This document shows, piece by piece, positions 20,180 to 33,430 of a stretch of DNA of 64,000 nucleotides. The position numbers and the translations under genes are program-made. Position 1 is the first letter of the stretch. The number at the start of each line of letters is the position of its first letter. Below the pieces are notes generated by a model. That model did not search any database, was not told the DNA's origin, and saw nothing but the letters and a program-made list of their open reading frames with translations. Source of the stretch: Nymphaea colorata (taxonomy: Eukaryota; Streptophyta; Magnoliopsida; Nymphaeales; Nymphaeaceae); NCBI RefSeq assembly GCF_008831285.2, contig NC_045148.1:7011001-7075000 (forward strand). The letters are read 5' to 3'.

Positions 20180-21334
20180 AGAGCAAACAGGCTGCATGTT
20201 ACAATGCATTTATTCTCAAAATTATTGAATGAAGCAACTGCATGGAAGGTTTTGCCATGCACGGATATGAACACCTATGTTCTCGAAACATCTGCTTTAA
20301 AACATTTAAACTGAAACGCATTGTTCTTCCATCAAACACCTTCATAGGACTTGTATTTTGAGTTTCATTATCACGGTTTCTACCTGCAAAAAAAAAAATA
20401 AAACCTAGACCCAGCAGGGAGGTATATTCTCTCCATAATGGTGAAAATAGACACAATAAATGCAAATTGATTTTGCTTTTCATGAGCTTCATGCTAATAG
20501 AAGAGATAAAAGGAGAGAAAGAGAGCCTCAACAGTCAATTCCAGCTAGAGGAGCATGGGTACAACCCATTTTCTTCTCCAGGATACTTAGTGCAACTGAA
20601 TTGCACAACATTGTGCAGATTTTCAGTCTGCAACTGCACTTGCATCAGTTTATTTGAATGTATGGGCAAGAGATCTTTGAAACCTGAAAACTTGATGACA
20701 GATGATCTCAGATTTCTCAAGTTAGACATGCTACATCTTATCTAAAGATCCAAAATAAGTTGAACATAATGATTGTGCTGTTGGAGAAAATTCAACACAG
20801 AAGCACAAGAGGTTAGTTAATGAAATATAACTGTGCATGATTTGCCTAACTTCTTTACACACGACCCTGTGAACAGAGTGACTACCAGCCATCTTTGTTG
20901 GAGAAATGCAAATGGGAGGCAGACAGATTTATCATGCCACAAAGCAGCATGAACATTTAAAGATCAGTCACCCTTTACATGCTTTAAAACGAAACAAGTC
21001 ATCCATCAACTTCTGATCTTATTAATCAACCAACGATCCAGAGGTCATTCTTTTGGCATGCCCTCGTGAAGAAAGCACAAAAGTTGGAACTGCATTCGCA
21101 CTTACGATGACGATACCATATTTTTTTGGTTGCTCAAAGAACCTTTGAGACAGACAACCAATCGAGCTCTAACTGTGAAGCCTTACTACAACCACAAAAC
21201 CCATACATTTTGACACAGCTCAAACAGGAGAATGGCAGTCCGGAAGAAACCCAATTTCAATGGCAAACAAAAGCGAGTAATTGCTTGTATGAAGCAAGCG
21301 CAACCATGCATCCCAAGAGGAGTGGTTTCTGCAT

Positions 21335-21610
21335 TAAGCGAGGGCCACCATTTTGTTCAAAAGAAAGGGTCAGAAACATTAGACAAAAGTCAATTGAAGC
21401 ATCGCCACAGTATTTAGAGTATGAAACTAATTTAACATTCAGAAGCTTTTATTACGGATGGACACTCATGACAAATCATCTCACATCTGACGGAAACAAC
21501 AAAGATGAAAAAAGAGACGAATGAGGCATGACAGGAACAAGCAACAGAACTAGTATGCTAGGGCGAAAACAGAGCACAAACAGAGACCATAGATAGAGGA
21601 GCTCTATTTC
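21335..21610 (-). other. Conserved downstream flank / probable 3' UTR of sHSP gene 4
   Basis: Related to the flanks of genes 1-3, with the AGGGCCACCATTTTGTTC-type outer end and the AATGAGGCATGACAGGAAC-type inner part near the stop codon. Confidence 0.6.
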
Positions 21611-22099
21611 TCAAGCCACCTTGACCTCGATGGCCTTGGGTTTCTTGGGCTCAGGAGGCGGCAACTTCTGCACCGTTACGGTGAGCACGCCGTCTCGGTA
21701 CTCGGCCGAGATGGCATCGGCGTTGGCGTTCTTGGGCAGGTTGAATTTCCTCATGAACTTCCCCACCCTGCGCTCCATCCTCAAGTACTTCACCTCCGCC
21801 TCCTCCTTCTCCTTGTGTTGTTGCTGTTGCTCCTCCCCCTTCCTCTCGCCGCTGATGCTGAGGACATTCCCCTCCTCGATCTGGACATTGATTTCTCCGG
21901 ACTTGAGCCCCGGCATGTCGAGGACGAAGACGTAGGAGGAAGGGTACTCCTTGATGTCGGCAGGCGTGGAGGCCATGGCCTTGGTGTCGCGCACGTAGCT
22001 GCGGGTGGGCACGTTCAGCAGCTTCTCCATCTCGTCCGGGACGCTCAGCAGCTGGTTGAGTGTCGACATCAGCGGCTGCTCCACCATCAGCAGATCCAT
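21611..22099 (-). CDS. Class II cytosolic small heat-shock protein, gene 4 (162 aa)
   Basis: Intact intronless sHSP. An open frame extends 97 codons further upstream, but the Met-Asp-Leu-Leu-Met start at 22099 matches the paralogues and the longer version would run through the TATA box and HSE, so it cannot be coding. Order of parts: N-terminal arm with [18 protein letters not shown], alpha-crystallin domain from [32 protein letters not shown], a charged loop that reads [17 protein letters not shown] (Gly where the others have Arg), [27 protein letters not shown] and the class II tail [16 protein letters not shown] with an I-E-V anchor. Role as for gene 1: cytosolic holdase during heat stress. 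Confidence 0.96.
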   Translation of the reverse strand: MDLLMVEQPLMSTLNQLLSVPDEMEKLLNVPTRSYVRDTKAMASTPADIKEYPSSYVFVLDMPGLKSGEINVQIEEGNVLSISGERKGEEQQQQHKEKEEAEVKYLRMERRVGKFMRKFNLPKNANADAISAEYRDGVLTVTVQKLPPPEPKKPKAIEVKVA

Positions 22100-22238
22100 T
22101 TTTCCCCGCCTTTTCCCTTTCCCCTTCCTGTTGGTGCGGAATTCCTTTTGCTTATGCAATGGATACCCAGTAAGCGACGCGAGCGAATTCTTCGCCTTGC
22201 GGTTTGATCGAGCGATTGTTGATGGGAAGCGAATGGGC

Positions 22239-22246
22239 AATTTATA
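22239..22246 (-). promoter_or_regulatory. TATA box of sHSP gene 4
   Basis: The minus strand reads TATAAATT about 145 bp upstream of the start codon, identical to gene 3. Confidence 0.78.
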
Positions 22247-22316
22247 GTGGAAAGGGAGAAGTGTGATGGAAGGTTGCAGAGGGAACCAGAAGGTACCCGA
22301 CGGAGGGAAACCGTTA

Positions 22317-22370
22317 TTTCCGGAAGCTTCTTTGAATGTTTCCCGCCTTTCTCGACTTCTAGAAATTTCT
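22317..22370 (-). promoter_or_regulatory. Two heat-shock elements of sHSP gene 4
   Basis: The proximal HSE has TTC (22318-22320), GAA (22323-22325) and TTC (22328-22330). The distal HSE has TTC (22357-22359), GAA (22362-22364) and TTC (22367-22369). Both are perfect three-unit sites. A further TTC-GAA pair lies at 22398-22405. This is the richest HSE array of the four genes. Confidence 0.88.
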
Positions 22371-22499
22371 GTATTGCTTGGACGCTGCAAAAAACTATTC
22401 CGGAATCTGCACGGTTTGCTTGGCCTTTGGACCCGGACAATCTCCGACCGAACTGCTTACGAAAATTGGACCTTAAAAAAAAAAAAACATCCCGTTAAA

Positions 22500-23420
22500 A
22501 AAAATCAGATCAGATTTCAATTTAACAAATAGCATCTAATTAGATTCGGATTTAGTTTCAATTAAACATCTTATATGCAACGTTCATACATTTTAAAAGT
22601 GTATTCAAAAGAAGGATGTGGATGTGAATTCAATCATTCGATCCGGATTAGATTCAGATTGTGAATTGTAGTTTGGTAGATATGGTATAAATTTTTCTTG
22701 TTTCATATTAAAATCCCAATCTAAATCCAAATATGTAAACATCTGAAAATACAGATATAGTTAAGAGTATATACGTATCGGATTTAAATCCAATCTATCC
22801 ACATCTCTACATCTGCGCAACAGCTTGCCCCATTATGTGAGGCCCTTCATGTTTCCCAACAATTATTTAAGATAATTTTATGACAAGAAAATGAATCCCA
22901 TATCTGAAGATATGCTCAGAAGTTTTTGGTACAATGTCAGAACTAGAACAATATGATCAGATATTTCGTAAAGTTCGAATCATAAATAACTTCTATTATT
23001 AATCATATCTGTTTTTTCGGATATTCATATATTCGGATTCGAATTCGGATTCAAATTCGAATAAAAAAAGTCATCTGAATCAGTATTTGAAATCCGATTT
23101 TACAATCTGAATCTGATCCAAATCTTATTTTTATATTTATATCCAAATCCAAATCCAAATTTTGATCCGAAATTTGCCAATTTTCAAAATTTAATACATG
23201 ATATTTGTCTAAAAATGAATCCGATCCGAATCCGAATCCGAATCTTATCTGATATTTATGTATATCCAAATCTGAATCCGATGGGTTGTCATTTATTAAA
23301 TCTGAATCCGATCCGATTTCCTAATCAGATATGACATTTTTTTCCATATCCGATTTTTTCTGATCGGTTTGTTCGTATATCTAATTCAAATAGAAGATAT
23401 TGACATCCCTAAGTGGAGGC
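22500..23420. repeat. Degenerate AATCCGAAT / TTCGGATTCGAA repeat
   Basis: Long series of AATCCGAATC, GATTCGGATT and ATCCAAAT words on both strands, densest at 23025-23130 and 23215-23330. It shares wording with 5640-5990 and 33060-33430. No open frame is credible; probably fragments of a large old transposon family. Confidence 0.65.
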
Positions 23421-26400
23421 TTGTATAGGCACATTGACCATGAATGTTAATTTTGGGGTCTAAAACGACTTTCCAAAACTCACAAAGGAGAAGGAAAATT
23501 ATAGTACCATCAGTGAAAAAGGTGAGCATCTTCTCAGACCTAGGGTTTCAACGACATGTACAGAAAGACCCACTTTGCTTTTCTTTGCTAATTGCCAAAA
23601 GATTCCATTGCCATGTGAGTTTGAACTTTAAACCTTGGGTGTAAATTCTAGCACAGTAAATTGAAGTGCAGTAAACTACCTATTCTTATTCTAGCCTTTG
23701 AAAGTTGTCCACAAGTGTAGCTTTGAGCAGATACTCCTTGCTAGGAAAACTTACATTGGCAGTTCTTACTTGTTAATTGGCCTATTAACTTGTACGCGAC
23801 CAGCCAGACAAGGTTAGTTCTGAGTTCCGCTCTGGGAGCTTGGCCTCCCCACCTTTACGGCTATTTCTATCTAACAAAAGCACACTATTTTATGGAGCTA
23901 GTGACTTCTTTACTTTCATATACGTTGCTCTGGCTTTCTTTCCATGTTTCTTGAAGAAAAATCTTGTGTGTGATTAAACTTCTCAAGTTGCAAAAACTGT
24001 CATTCCTTTGTGAAACTTCATGCACCAGCATGTGCTTAGATCATATGGTTGCGGACGCAGAGTCGCAGACACATGTGTGAGCAATTTCATAAAGCTTGGG
24101 TGTCAGTTAAAATTGTACACCTTGCACACAAACACATGTTCTTGTAGACATAAATAGTTCTAAGTTCTAACTTTTCAAGGAGTAGCTGGCCCAACCAAAA
24201 TAATAATAAAAAGTTTTTCAAACCTAATAAAATGTGACTGGAATTGGTCAAAGTTGATTCAAGTTCAACATGCTTTAGGCATGTCTGAACTGTTTCAAGG
24301 ATGGACCGATGTTCTAAAATTGTTTGCACAGGTGCTGCTGCCTTTAGAGTCTTCGTTGACATAGTTATGCATCACTGGTAAAAGAAGAATCATCTCAATT
24401 CTGAGTCTCATCCTTGAAGGCGAGGGTGCTGTATTATTTTTTGAAGTCTCAACTCTGTTTGTTATCATAACCACTTCAATGTTTAAAACTATTTGCTGAG
24501 TTAACGAGCCTTTGCTGTCATAAATGAAAAGCAAAAGCTTCAATGGTGGATAGAGAGCTCCAGTCTACAGGCAACGTTTATGGATTTTTGGCCATCCCTA
24601 TATCATGTTAGATGGCAATCTCTAAACAAAAGTGTCGACAAAGTTTTCTAAACATCTATGTTTCTGATTTACCACACCAGAATTTGCTGGCCTTTCTGCA
24701 AATAAAAGATCTGGGAATCTAAGGCAAGTTGATCTTAATGAAACACTTTCAATGCTGCATAGAAAGCTCCAATCTAGAATGAATGCACTGCTGTCTTCCT
24801 TGGCTCAACAAGCAATTTCTATGGTGCTTAAATTTGGTAATAATGAACCAAAATCATTTATTTTTTCTTATGCACATCAAAATTGAGGAGGGCGGCAGTA
24901 GGGGAGTGCACGATAGATGATGACGGGAAAATGGGTCAGTCAAATCCTTTGCCTAAGATGTTATGACGGGTCTAATGATCTATACTTCTGTTATTAAACT
25001 TCGATTATTGGACAAGAAATTTCATGTTGTCAGGTTTTTCCGCTTACACTTGCTCCATTTGCTTGAATAGGAGCTTTTCTTGACTACAAGAGCAACAACA
25101 TGGAGCTTAGGAAGAACATTCTTTACTAATTATTTATGGTTCTGCACTCCTAGTAAATCAAACTTATGTGTGGCTTTTGAGTAATCGAAGATGGTTTATC
25201 TTTGGTTTCTGTTACCACCTTCTGTTATCACATTGAGAAGTTTCAGTTCACATTTGCAGTATATTATGAGCATTTAGAATTTAATCATATAAATTTACTT
25301 AATCAACTTTCGCCCGTACAATTGAACTGAACAAAGCAGCCATATGAAGTTTTAAATTCCTTGGTCATTCATGAATCATCAGATGCTTAGCGCTCTGCCT
25401 CTCTATCTCTCTGTCTCTGTCTCTCTTTTATATATATGAAAGCTAAATCCTCACATCCCACTGTTGGGACAGCCCATACAAATGAGCTTATCTCTTCTGT
25501 TTAAGCAGGACTAGTCTGACATTTTGAATTAAAAGGTGACTTTTTCTATCTGAAGATTCAAGTAAGATCAGGCACGCTGACAAAACTAATCAGATGTTCA
25601 AGATTCGCTCGTTCAAGCTCCAGCAATACCTGCGGAAGCACCAAGCTAATTCAGACATGACAGAAGAACATACGTTAAAATTTTTTCTATATTTCAGAAC
25701 ACACAAAAACTCAGAAACATACAAAATTTCAACTATCATACCCTGCATAATTGTCATAATCTAAAGAACAAGTGCATTTTTGCTATAAACTTACTTCTGA
25801 GTCAATTGTATCATGTTCTAGATATAAGCATTTTCTGATGCAAAAATCAGGTTTTCGAATCTGTGAAGTGTGAACTGCTGGACAACCTATGTTTTTGTCC
25901 ATGTGACTACTGGTCTCAAACTTGGCCTAGCTGACTTAATCCGACCGTCCAAACTGTCCCGAAGAAAGCTCTCAATATGGAAGTTCTGTAATCTGGATAC
26001 AGGGAGACGGTTGAGACCCTTAAGCCATGTAATCTTGCTGACAACTCCACTATTCTCTTCATTCTTCAAGAAACACAAAAGTTATCCTTGTTCTCTTTTA
26101 ACTTTTCACTTTTCAGCAAAACAAGCTTTTGAAATATCCAGATATTGATAACGGATTCAAGTTCCATTTGTATCCATGGAAGCTATCTCATCTGATCTCT
26201 TTTGCAAATTTCACAGCTAAGTCTGTTGGGGCTGAGATTTGGTATTTGTAGAAGTTTATAGTTCCCTAGGTAGTAGAACTTTTTTGCATTTTCGATGCTT
26301 GATTGTCTGTCTGTCATCTTCCTGGAAGAAAAATTGAGAGAGAGAAAAAGCAGAGAAAAGTGAAAAGTTCGGTCATTTATCCGAACTTTATAGTAAAGAT

Positions 26401-27050
26401 CTTGCTATCCAGTATGCTTAGAAATCCCAGTATTTTTGGAAACTCCATGCGGTTGACCAAGTGATATGATTGTAAAACGAAGCCAATTGACCTGATCGTA
26501 AAAGGAACCCAATGGATGTCTCTGTCAACCAATTGATCATTGTAAAAGGAATCCTATGACTGTTCTTCGCATAGTTGCTTAAGAAAATTCAATTGCTCGA
26601 GTACATTAGTAGCCTGCTCATGAGTAAAATACAAGTCCTTGATGACATTACTAGGACATGTAAGAGGGAATTTTCAGTGGCATACATATGACAAAACATG
26701 AGCTTCATGAACGATTCTGTATGTCTGCACTGTTTGTTTTGATAAGTGAGTGGATCTTGGCTTGAGACCGAAGGTGCCTTTAGTGTCTCCCTAGCCAATT
26801 AGATAGAGAACCATGAGAAATGACCTGGATCATCTGGTCCCCTATTTGATCTGGACAAAGCTAGAAATGGTTTAGAAAATAGGTGACTTTGTTTCTCAAC
26901 TATGCCAAGGGCAATTATGATTTTGTTAGCTAGCTGCAAATTTTGAAAGATATCATTCATGAATTCAATGTGCAAAATGTTTAAATAGGTCTACTAATTT
27001 GTGCAATGAAACTTGGTCACCAAAGTTTTCAATAGGAAATGAAAACCTAA
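23421..27050. other. About 3.6 kb intergenic DNA, no gene seen
   Basis: Scanned on both strands: no protein match, no tRNA-like fold and no repeat beyond a short CT run at about 25398-25430. The open frames present are short and lack any recognisable motif. Confidence 0.5.
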
Positions 27051-27260
27051 GGGGGTTGTTTGGATTATACTCCAAAATACTATTTTAGTTTTGCATTTAG
27101 AATAGATTTTTTAGAGTGCTTTGGTGGCATAAAAATTGGGTTTGAGAAAAACCAATTTTTGAAGACATTGTAATTTCAAAATGAAAAACCGAAACCACCC
27201 TCATTTTGGGTCATTCATGAATAATCTGAATTTTAGATGTATCATTCAAACACACAAACA
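27051..27260. repeat. MITE-like element (GTTTGGAT ends)
   Basis: Starts GGGGGTTGTTTGGAT and ends near TCATTCAAACACACAAAC, whose complement resembles the start. Size about 210 bp and AT-rich inside. No target-site duplication was confirmed. Confidence 0.4.
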
Positions 27261-27349
27261 AGTTTTTGAGAATTCATTAAAACCAAAGCTAACTTGATGA
27301 GAACTGAACTCAATAACGAGGAGAAAGGAAACCACTAGCTATGTCACAT

Positions 27350-28050
27350 AGGTACGGGGTGCGGGTGCAGGTGCGGGTCCCAGAGCGGCGCATCTCCAAA
27401 AATTTAAGTGCGATGGTGGTGCAAAAATATTTATTTATTATGATTAATTTATTATAATACACACACACATAAAAATTAAGAAATTTAGAGTATACACTCT
27501 ACACTACACATTTTATGGATAAATTATATATGAATAGTATATATTATATACTTATATAAGTTATAAGTATTGTGTATCTGTCATATGAATGTAACATATT
27601 AAGCATTAACATGCTTACAAAGTGCAAACATTAAACAGGTAAACAAAAAACAAAAAACAACAAGGACAAAACATAGAAATGGAAAAAAAATGCTAAATCC
27701 TCTTTTTAACGTTAAAAAAATTTTAAATAAAAAAAATCAAACAAGGATGAAAATAGTCTTGACGTGGTTTGCCCGCACCCGACTCGAGTCAAACACGAAT
27801 TGGGTGCGTGTCCAAAATGGACGAAAATGATGGGATGCAGCTGACCGCACCCGACCCTTGTTGACTCGTGTTGGGTGTGAATCCGAGCCGCACCCTCACC
27901 CGATTTGTGTCGACATGGGTGGGGCAGTATTTTTGCAGCGTTCTTGTGACTTAGACCGTAGGGTGGGGCGAAGAAGGAAAAAGATATCCCAAAGAAGTCG
28001 AAGGCACTTTCCCCTTCCCCTTGTTGCAGGGTTCGGGCCAGTTTTGGGAC
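27350..28050. repeat. GGGTGCGGGT / CGCACCCGA repeat
   Basis: The left end (27356-27400) has GGTGCGGGTGC words. The right part (27765-27930) has inverted CGCACCCGA, ACTCGTGTTGGGTG and CCGCACCCTCACCCGA words. AT-rich DNA lies between. A related pair of motifs brackets 55640-56030. Confidence 0.55.
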
Positions 28051-29985
28051 ATTCATGAATTTATGGTTGTTCTTTCATCTCCAGAGTAACATCTGCCATC
28101 ATTTGCAGTCAACAGAAATAATGTTCATGATAATCTAACTGATTATGGAGTTTTCACAAGCCCACCAGCTTCCTATAAAGACAAAATGAAAAACTAAAAG
28201 GGTTGCCCTTTTTCTAAAAGGCAAAATCACCATTGACAAAACAAAATGCTACTATGAAATGAAAGGGAAAATGCTTTCTATGGATTTACTTTGATCCTTT
28301 AAACGTCATATCTACTTTGCAATACTACAAAAGAATACCGACACACACTCAGTTATAAACACGCACACATAATACAAATATACAGAAATATCTGCATACA
28401 TAGACGCATAGGAAGAGAGACGCACATTAATGGACAGACAGTACCCATCATACACGTGCTATCGCAAGTTATGAACGTCTCATACCCCTCCCACTTCTAA
28501 TTCCTGCTTTGCTGCTCATTTTTGTTGAATGCACACCATGTGAAAATGGACTATGGTCCGGATTGAGCCTGGATTAAGCTAACCAAACACATGCACTTTC
28601 AGGTGTAAAATTCTTGAACATTTCTCGATCGACCCTTTAGTTATAAGGTGAAGGAAATTGAGCAGTTGTTGTTCAACGCATATGCGTTCGTCCGGAGCGA
28701 AAAGGGCTATCTAAATCTGTCTGTCGTTCACATGTATAATTTATGAGTGGCAGGCCGCCGCAAAATCTAGGATAAAGATCATCACAAATACACACGCAAG
28801 GCAAGCCGCAACCGATCTCTTTATATCATTTATTCATGCTGCAGAGTTATCACTGCAAATATACATTTTTTTAAGATGAGAAACCGCCATTCACGAATTG
28901 AAGGTGTTGGTAGAACTACTCAGAACACTTCTGCAAGTGCATGGAGCAGGAAGCGCCTTGAGTTGGAGGATCATGATCTGAAACGTGGCGTTTCGTGAAG
29001 GTGCCGGTGATGCTGACGATAGCTGTTTCATGAAAGAGCATTCTAGAGCCACGTGACGGACGTGAAAGAGAAATAATGCAATCGATGTCTAGAAATTAAA
29101 GAAGTGTGGAATTACTTCACAAAAAACAATATTAGTTAGCAGGAGTCGCTTTCCGTGGCTGAGATAGGCTCTGTCAGAAAAGATAGATCCGAACTTCATT
29201 TGACAGCCCTTGCATTCATCTGATCTGCCTTTTCTATTTTGGCAAGAAATTTTATTTTAGAGGCCAACTATTTATTTTGAACCCGATAAGTGCTTCAAGT
29301 TTCTGGAATTTTCTTTCGTGTCGAGCATTTTTTCTGGAAAATTGTCAATTGCAAAACATTACTTTTTGGGAAATTGGGTAATTAGCCAGTCAGTTTCACA
29401 TCTAGAGATCAACAAGTTTTAGAATTTGTATTCTCTTTTCAGGGTACGTTTTATAATAGGAAGCTTTGCAAAAATTAACCAAATTAAACGTTTAAATACT
29501 TATTATGAATTATTAGCCTTCTGAGGAATGAAACTAAAGCTAGCTACAGTGTCTGAACTCGGTCACTGGCGACAAAAAGCAAGCTCAAATTAAGGTCCAA
29601 TTAGTACAACGATCACATGTTCCTCAACATTGGGAAATGTAGGTGGAGGAAGGGTAATTATAGTGTTAATGGTCCATGATCGGATAGTACGATGTCCTGT
29701 AGCTAATGAAAGTAACATAATGTTTTATGGACATGCTCCAATTTTGCATCTGTTATACTACTAGGTACTATCTTACCATATTTTCATCGTTGACGTAAAA
29801 CAAAGCCTTCAAGTATGCGAGTTTGGGTCCATCCATTATATCTGTTGAAAAACATAAAATCATACTAAAGCAAAAGAAAGCCAGAAGAAGAGATCAAGTT
29901 CTGTAGGCCGCTTCGTGCACGTAACCAGCATACACCGAATGTAGACCATACTACCAATATGCATATTTACTTTAATACCCAAACA
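28051..29985. other. About 1.9 kb intergenic DNA, no gene seen
   Basis: No supported coding sequence, RNA gene or repeat array found on either strand. Confidence 0.5.
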
Positions 29986-30437
29986 TTGCATGTGCACAAT
30001 AAATACTTTTAATCATGTCGTTATTATCATACCTCTATCATTATCTCGTACCGCTGTCATTACTTCGTACCCCTGTCGCATCTCATACACATTATCTCAT
30101 ACTCGCTGTCATTATCATATTCTACTTATTATCTCATATCCATTATCTCATGTCCCATCAAATGATAGGAGTATGAGATAATGAAAGAAGTATGAGATAC
30201 TGACCTATATATGAGATAATGGTATGAGCGTGAAAAAGAACCAAGATGCTTTTTTGCCGCCCATAACAGTATATTAGTTATAATGATATGCATATATGAA
30301 CCAACAAATTTTATCTTTATCAAATCCCTAATTTTTTTTTATGGTTTATTTTTTGTCCCTACAAAATTTTCTGTTGGTATTAATCATTGGTATTTTTTGT
30401 CATGGTTAAAATGGTGCACCAAAAAACCATACATGAC
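29986..30437. mobile_element. Foldback (inverted-minisatellite) element, copy 1
   Basis: The left end has ATTGCATGTGCA and CTTTTAATCATG; the right end has CATGGTTAAAATGGTGCACC, which is close to their reverse complement. Inside, the left arm repeats TTATC(T)CATACC(N)TGTCAT-like units (30020-30155) and the right arm repeats the complement, GTATGAGATAATG (30170-30230). The 5' outside flank (from 29890, GATCAAGTTCTGTAGGCCG) also resembles that of copy 2. No coding capacity, so it would be non-autonomous. Confidence 0.7.
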
Positions 30438-30619
30438 ATGAAATATATAACCAGCTTCACTAGAAGAAAGCAAGTTAATCTACTTCTTACCCCAAGGTAT
30501 TATAGTACACTGGGCAGCAATGCATTCCACCTTATTAAAGGACTTGACTTCAAATTCTGAGGTGGTCCCTCTCATGTTTCAATGCACTCTTATCCTTTGG
30601 ACTGTAATAGGTTATGAAT

Positions 30620-31010
30620 AGGCATGTCCACCAGCCAAACTGAGCCAGCTTGAACTCAGTTCGAGTGTCTTGAAAGAAACTCGAACTCAACTCGATCTCT
30701 TAAAACTCGAACTGCGCTCGATTCAGCTCGTTTAAGCTCCAGCAGAAGATTGGCTTAAGCAGAGCCAAGCATTTCATTTAAAAATTATTTTTAAGGAAAA
30801 GGCAACATGTAGATTGAACATAGAACCTCCCACCTACCAATCACGTGTAGACACATTTAAGCAACCTTATTTTCTAATAACTTTATGGGCAATATTTTAT
30901 ATATTTTCTTTTTCGAGCTTGACCAAGTTTAACCAAGCTGAGCCCACTTAACTCAAGCTTGACTCGTTTATGTTGTCGATTTCATTTCTTAACTCGAACT
31001 CAAGTTAGCT
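30620..31010. repeat. Degenerate GAGCTTGA / TCGAACTC repeat
   Basis: Words such as CTCGAACTCAACTCGAT, GAGCCAAGC and AACCAAGCTGAGCC recur. Same family as 13740-14053 but more decayed. Confidence 0.55.
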
Positions 31011-31052
31011 TGACTCATTGAAAAACATCTTTGGACATGAAAATGATACCAA

Positions 31053-31500
31053 GGGCCCGTTTGATGGGCATGATATTTCCTGTAGTCATGTAAATAACAT
31101 TCAAATTTTTGAAAATTTTTTTTACCCATCAAACTTGGGATGAAAAAAGTGAACGTTGGGTTGGTTTTCAAAAAGTTTTTTTCTGAAATTTCTTTCCATA
31201 TCAAGGGGTGGAAAAAAATTTCAGGATGAAAAGGGTTACTGTTGGATTCTCAAGCTATGATTAATCTAACTATTTTGTCTTTTCTTCTATCATTCTTAAC
31301 AAACCGAGAGATTTATTTTCTGAAACATAAACCTAAGTACAACAAACATAAAGAGGTTTTAGAAATCTAGATTTTTTTTCCGTTTCTTTAATTCCTAAAA
31401 TAAGTTTATGTAAACTTCTTTTCAACTCATATTTTCAATGTATCAAACGACCCCTAAAAGAGAACGACATATTTCCAATGCATCAAACGTGCCGTAAAAA
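31053..31500. repeat. MITE-like element (GGGCCCGTTTGATG ends)
   Basis: Starts GGGCCCGTTTGATGGG at 31053. The right end carries TATCAAACGACCCC (31441) and a second tandem version CATCAAACGTGCCG (31480), both close to the inverted start. The interior is AT-rich and non-coding. Confidence 0.55.
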
Positions 31501-33059
31501 GAGAACGGCCCCTAAAACAGAAGAAAGCAAGTTAACGTAATTCTTGACTATGAAAGGCCACATCTCCGCCTTAAAATTCCTAGCACCTAAGTCCCTTATA
31601 TTTATAAGGAATTTTACATCCGTTTCCAATGAATACTATTAAACAAAAGGAGTTGATGCATGGTAGCTCTCATTTGATAACTCTCGCACGATTTGGCAAT
31701 TGTTACATGCTTTACCATTCTTGCCCATGATCTTAGCAGCTACGATATTCACGCCCTCATTAATGCTACTTTAGAATTGTCCTAATCATGAACGTCATCT
31801 TCTTTCAATATCAAACGCATGCCAGGCTTCGAATTGCGATATTGAAATCAATTCCTTCCATGGACAAGCCATTCATGCATGTGAGCATTTAAATTTTTTG
31901 CTTATTGTTGTCGCATTAAAGAAAAGGATCGATCGTTCGATGCACATTTAACGTTCACGCACGACCGGGCATCACAGATGCGATATCTGATCATGGCACC
32001 TCGCCCCGCATCTCCCAAACACGACCTAATGGTTAAAAGGGATAATATTTTGGTCGAGTAAAAACTTACAGTAGATTTCAAGTGTTGACCACAGCAAAGA
32101 TGTTTTCTTTGTTTAAGTGGGCAACTCCGCCCCAAACTGGCTCCTTCTCCCAGTATGGCAGATCCTAGATTGCATACATAGGAGTCACTTTGGCTTTTCA
32201 AAAAGGTATAAACTACGATGACCGGGTGCTGTGCACGCGCGCACACACATATATATAACTTGATTCAATCCCATGAGATACTAGATGTTGCTGGATGACT
32301 ATAACTTAAAATTTACCGCTAAACACATTAATGTTAGTGATGGTTTATATACTACAACAATGGTTTGTGGTGGCTTTAGCGACAATTTGTGCTATTTTAA
32401 TTGACATATTTTTAAATTTAAGCAATAACCCTCCAATCATTTTAAGCTTAGTCCAGTCACGGTCACTTGATATATTGCACAGGTTTGATTAGATACACCT
32501 GCTCGATGCATTGCATCAGATAATATGTTGTGATATTTTCAAAAGATACTCTTCATTCAAGCTTGCATGGGGAGATCCATATTTATATATATATATATAT
32601 AGCAAAAATTGCAATCAACCGGCTACTTTGATTGTTGGATGGTTATTTTTTAATTCTTGTAACAAAAAACCATTGCAAAAAATGTATTCTACTGCTTAAA
32701 ACCATGGTCAAACAACTCCAAATGCACATTTTACTATGGTTTTAGCAACCTTATATATATTTGTGGATTTCTCCATTCAGGATTGGATGGCAAAATCCTT
32801 TAGACTCTTAGAGCAGATGCCCATTGCATTGAGCTGTGTGTTCAATCACATACACTCAATATAATGCATCGAGTAGAACTGGTTGGATGATTATATTTAT
32901 ATATATATATCATGTCTTCACGTATGACTTTTATTTTATCAGATCCAGCTACTTCAATTACGATTGGGACCATTTATCCAAGCGATATAGAAACCGTCAA
33001 CATCATTTTTCTATGGGTGGAAAGTTTGAAGACGTATATGAGTAAAAAATTGTTCGGTA
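31501..33059. other. About 1.5 kb intergenic DNA, no gene seen
   Basis: Contains short (AT)n runs near 32250, 32585 and 32900. The 114-codon minus frame at 31902-32246 has no recognisable motif. Confidence 0.45.
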
Positions 33060-33430
33060 AAGAATGGGGAAGTCAATAAATGAGATTTGGATTTGACATA
33101 TATTCGACCTAACTGGTTCTCGAAAAAATCAGATATTAAATAAAAAATTGACATCCAATAAAAAAATCGGATTGCATTCAGATTTAAGAAATGATAGGAT
33201 CAGATTTAATTTTGGATTCAAATTTAAATAAATATTCGATCAGACTTAGATGCTAAAAAATTTAGTTTTAAATAAATATCGTATATGATATCCATACATG
33301 CTGTAATCGGTTCTTAACATATACTAATACAGTTCCAATTGAATTTAAATCAAATTCAGATGCAAAACTAAAGATTTAGATTCAGATATAGTATATATCT
33401 TTGTTTATTAACATTTAATTTTGAATTCAT
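33060..33430. repeat. Degenerate GGATTCAAATT / CAGATTTA repeat
   Basis: Repeated AAATTCAGAT, TTTGGATTCAAATT and AGATTCAGATATAG words place it with the 22500-23420 family. Confidence 0.5.

Larger units (their letters stand above)
19416..21334. other. Intergenic DNA with one microsatellite, no gene seen
   Basis: Contains a 21-bp tandem duplication (19804-19845) and an (ATAC)n/(AT)n microsatellite (20105-20179). Near 21285-21350 the start of the conserved sHSP 3' flank is present twice (TGTATGAAGCAAGCGC and TGCATTAAGCGAGGGC). Confidence 0.5.

Noticed and set aside
20009-20274. Tyr/Ile/Cys-rich open frames on both strands
   Set aside because: They are translations of the (ATAC)n/(AT)n microsatellite at 20105-20179.
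22100-22390. N-terminal extension of sHSP gene 4 by 97 residues, and of gene 3 by 40
   Set aside because: The extensions cross the 5' UTR (and in gene 4 the TATA box and proximal HSE), are not conserved between paralogues, and every paralogue has a good start at Met-Asp-(Val/Leu).
29990-30323. CRISPR-like regular repeats in the TTATCTCATACC arms
   Set aside because: Units are degenerate, have no unique spacers and face an inverted copy; this is a eukaryotic minisatellite foldback structure.
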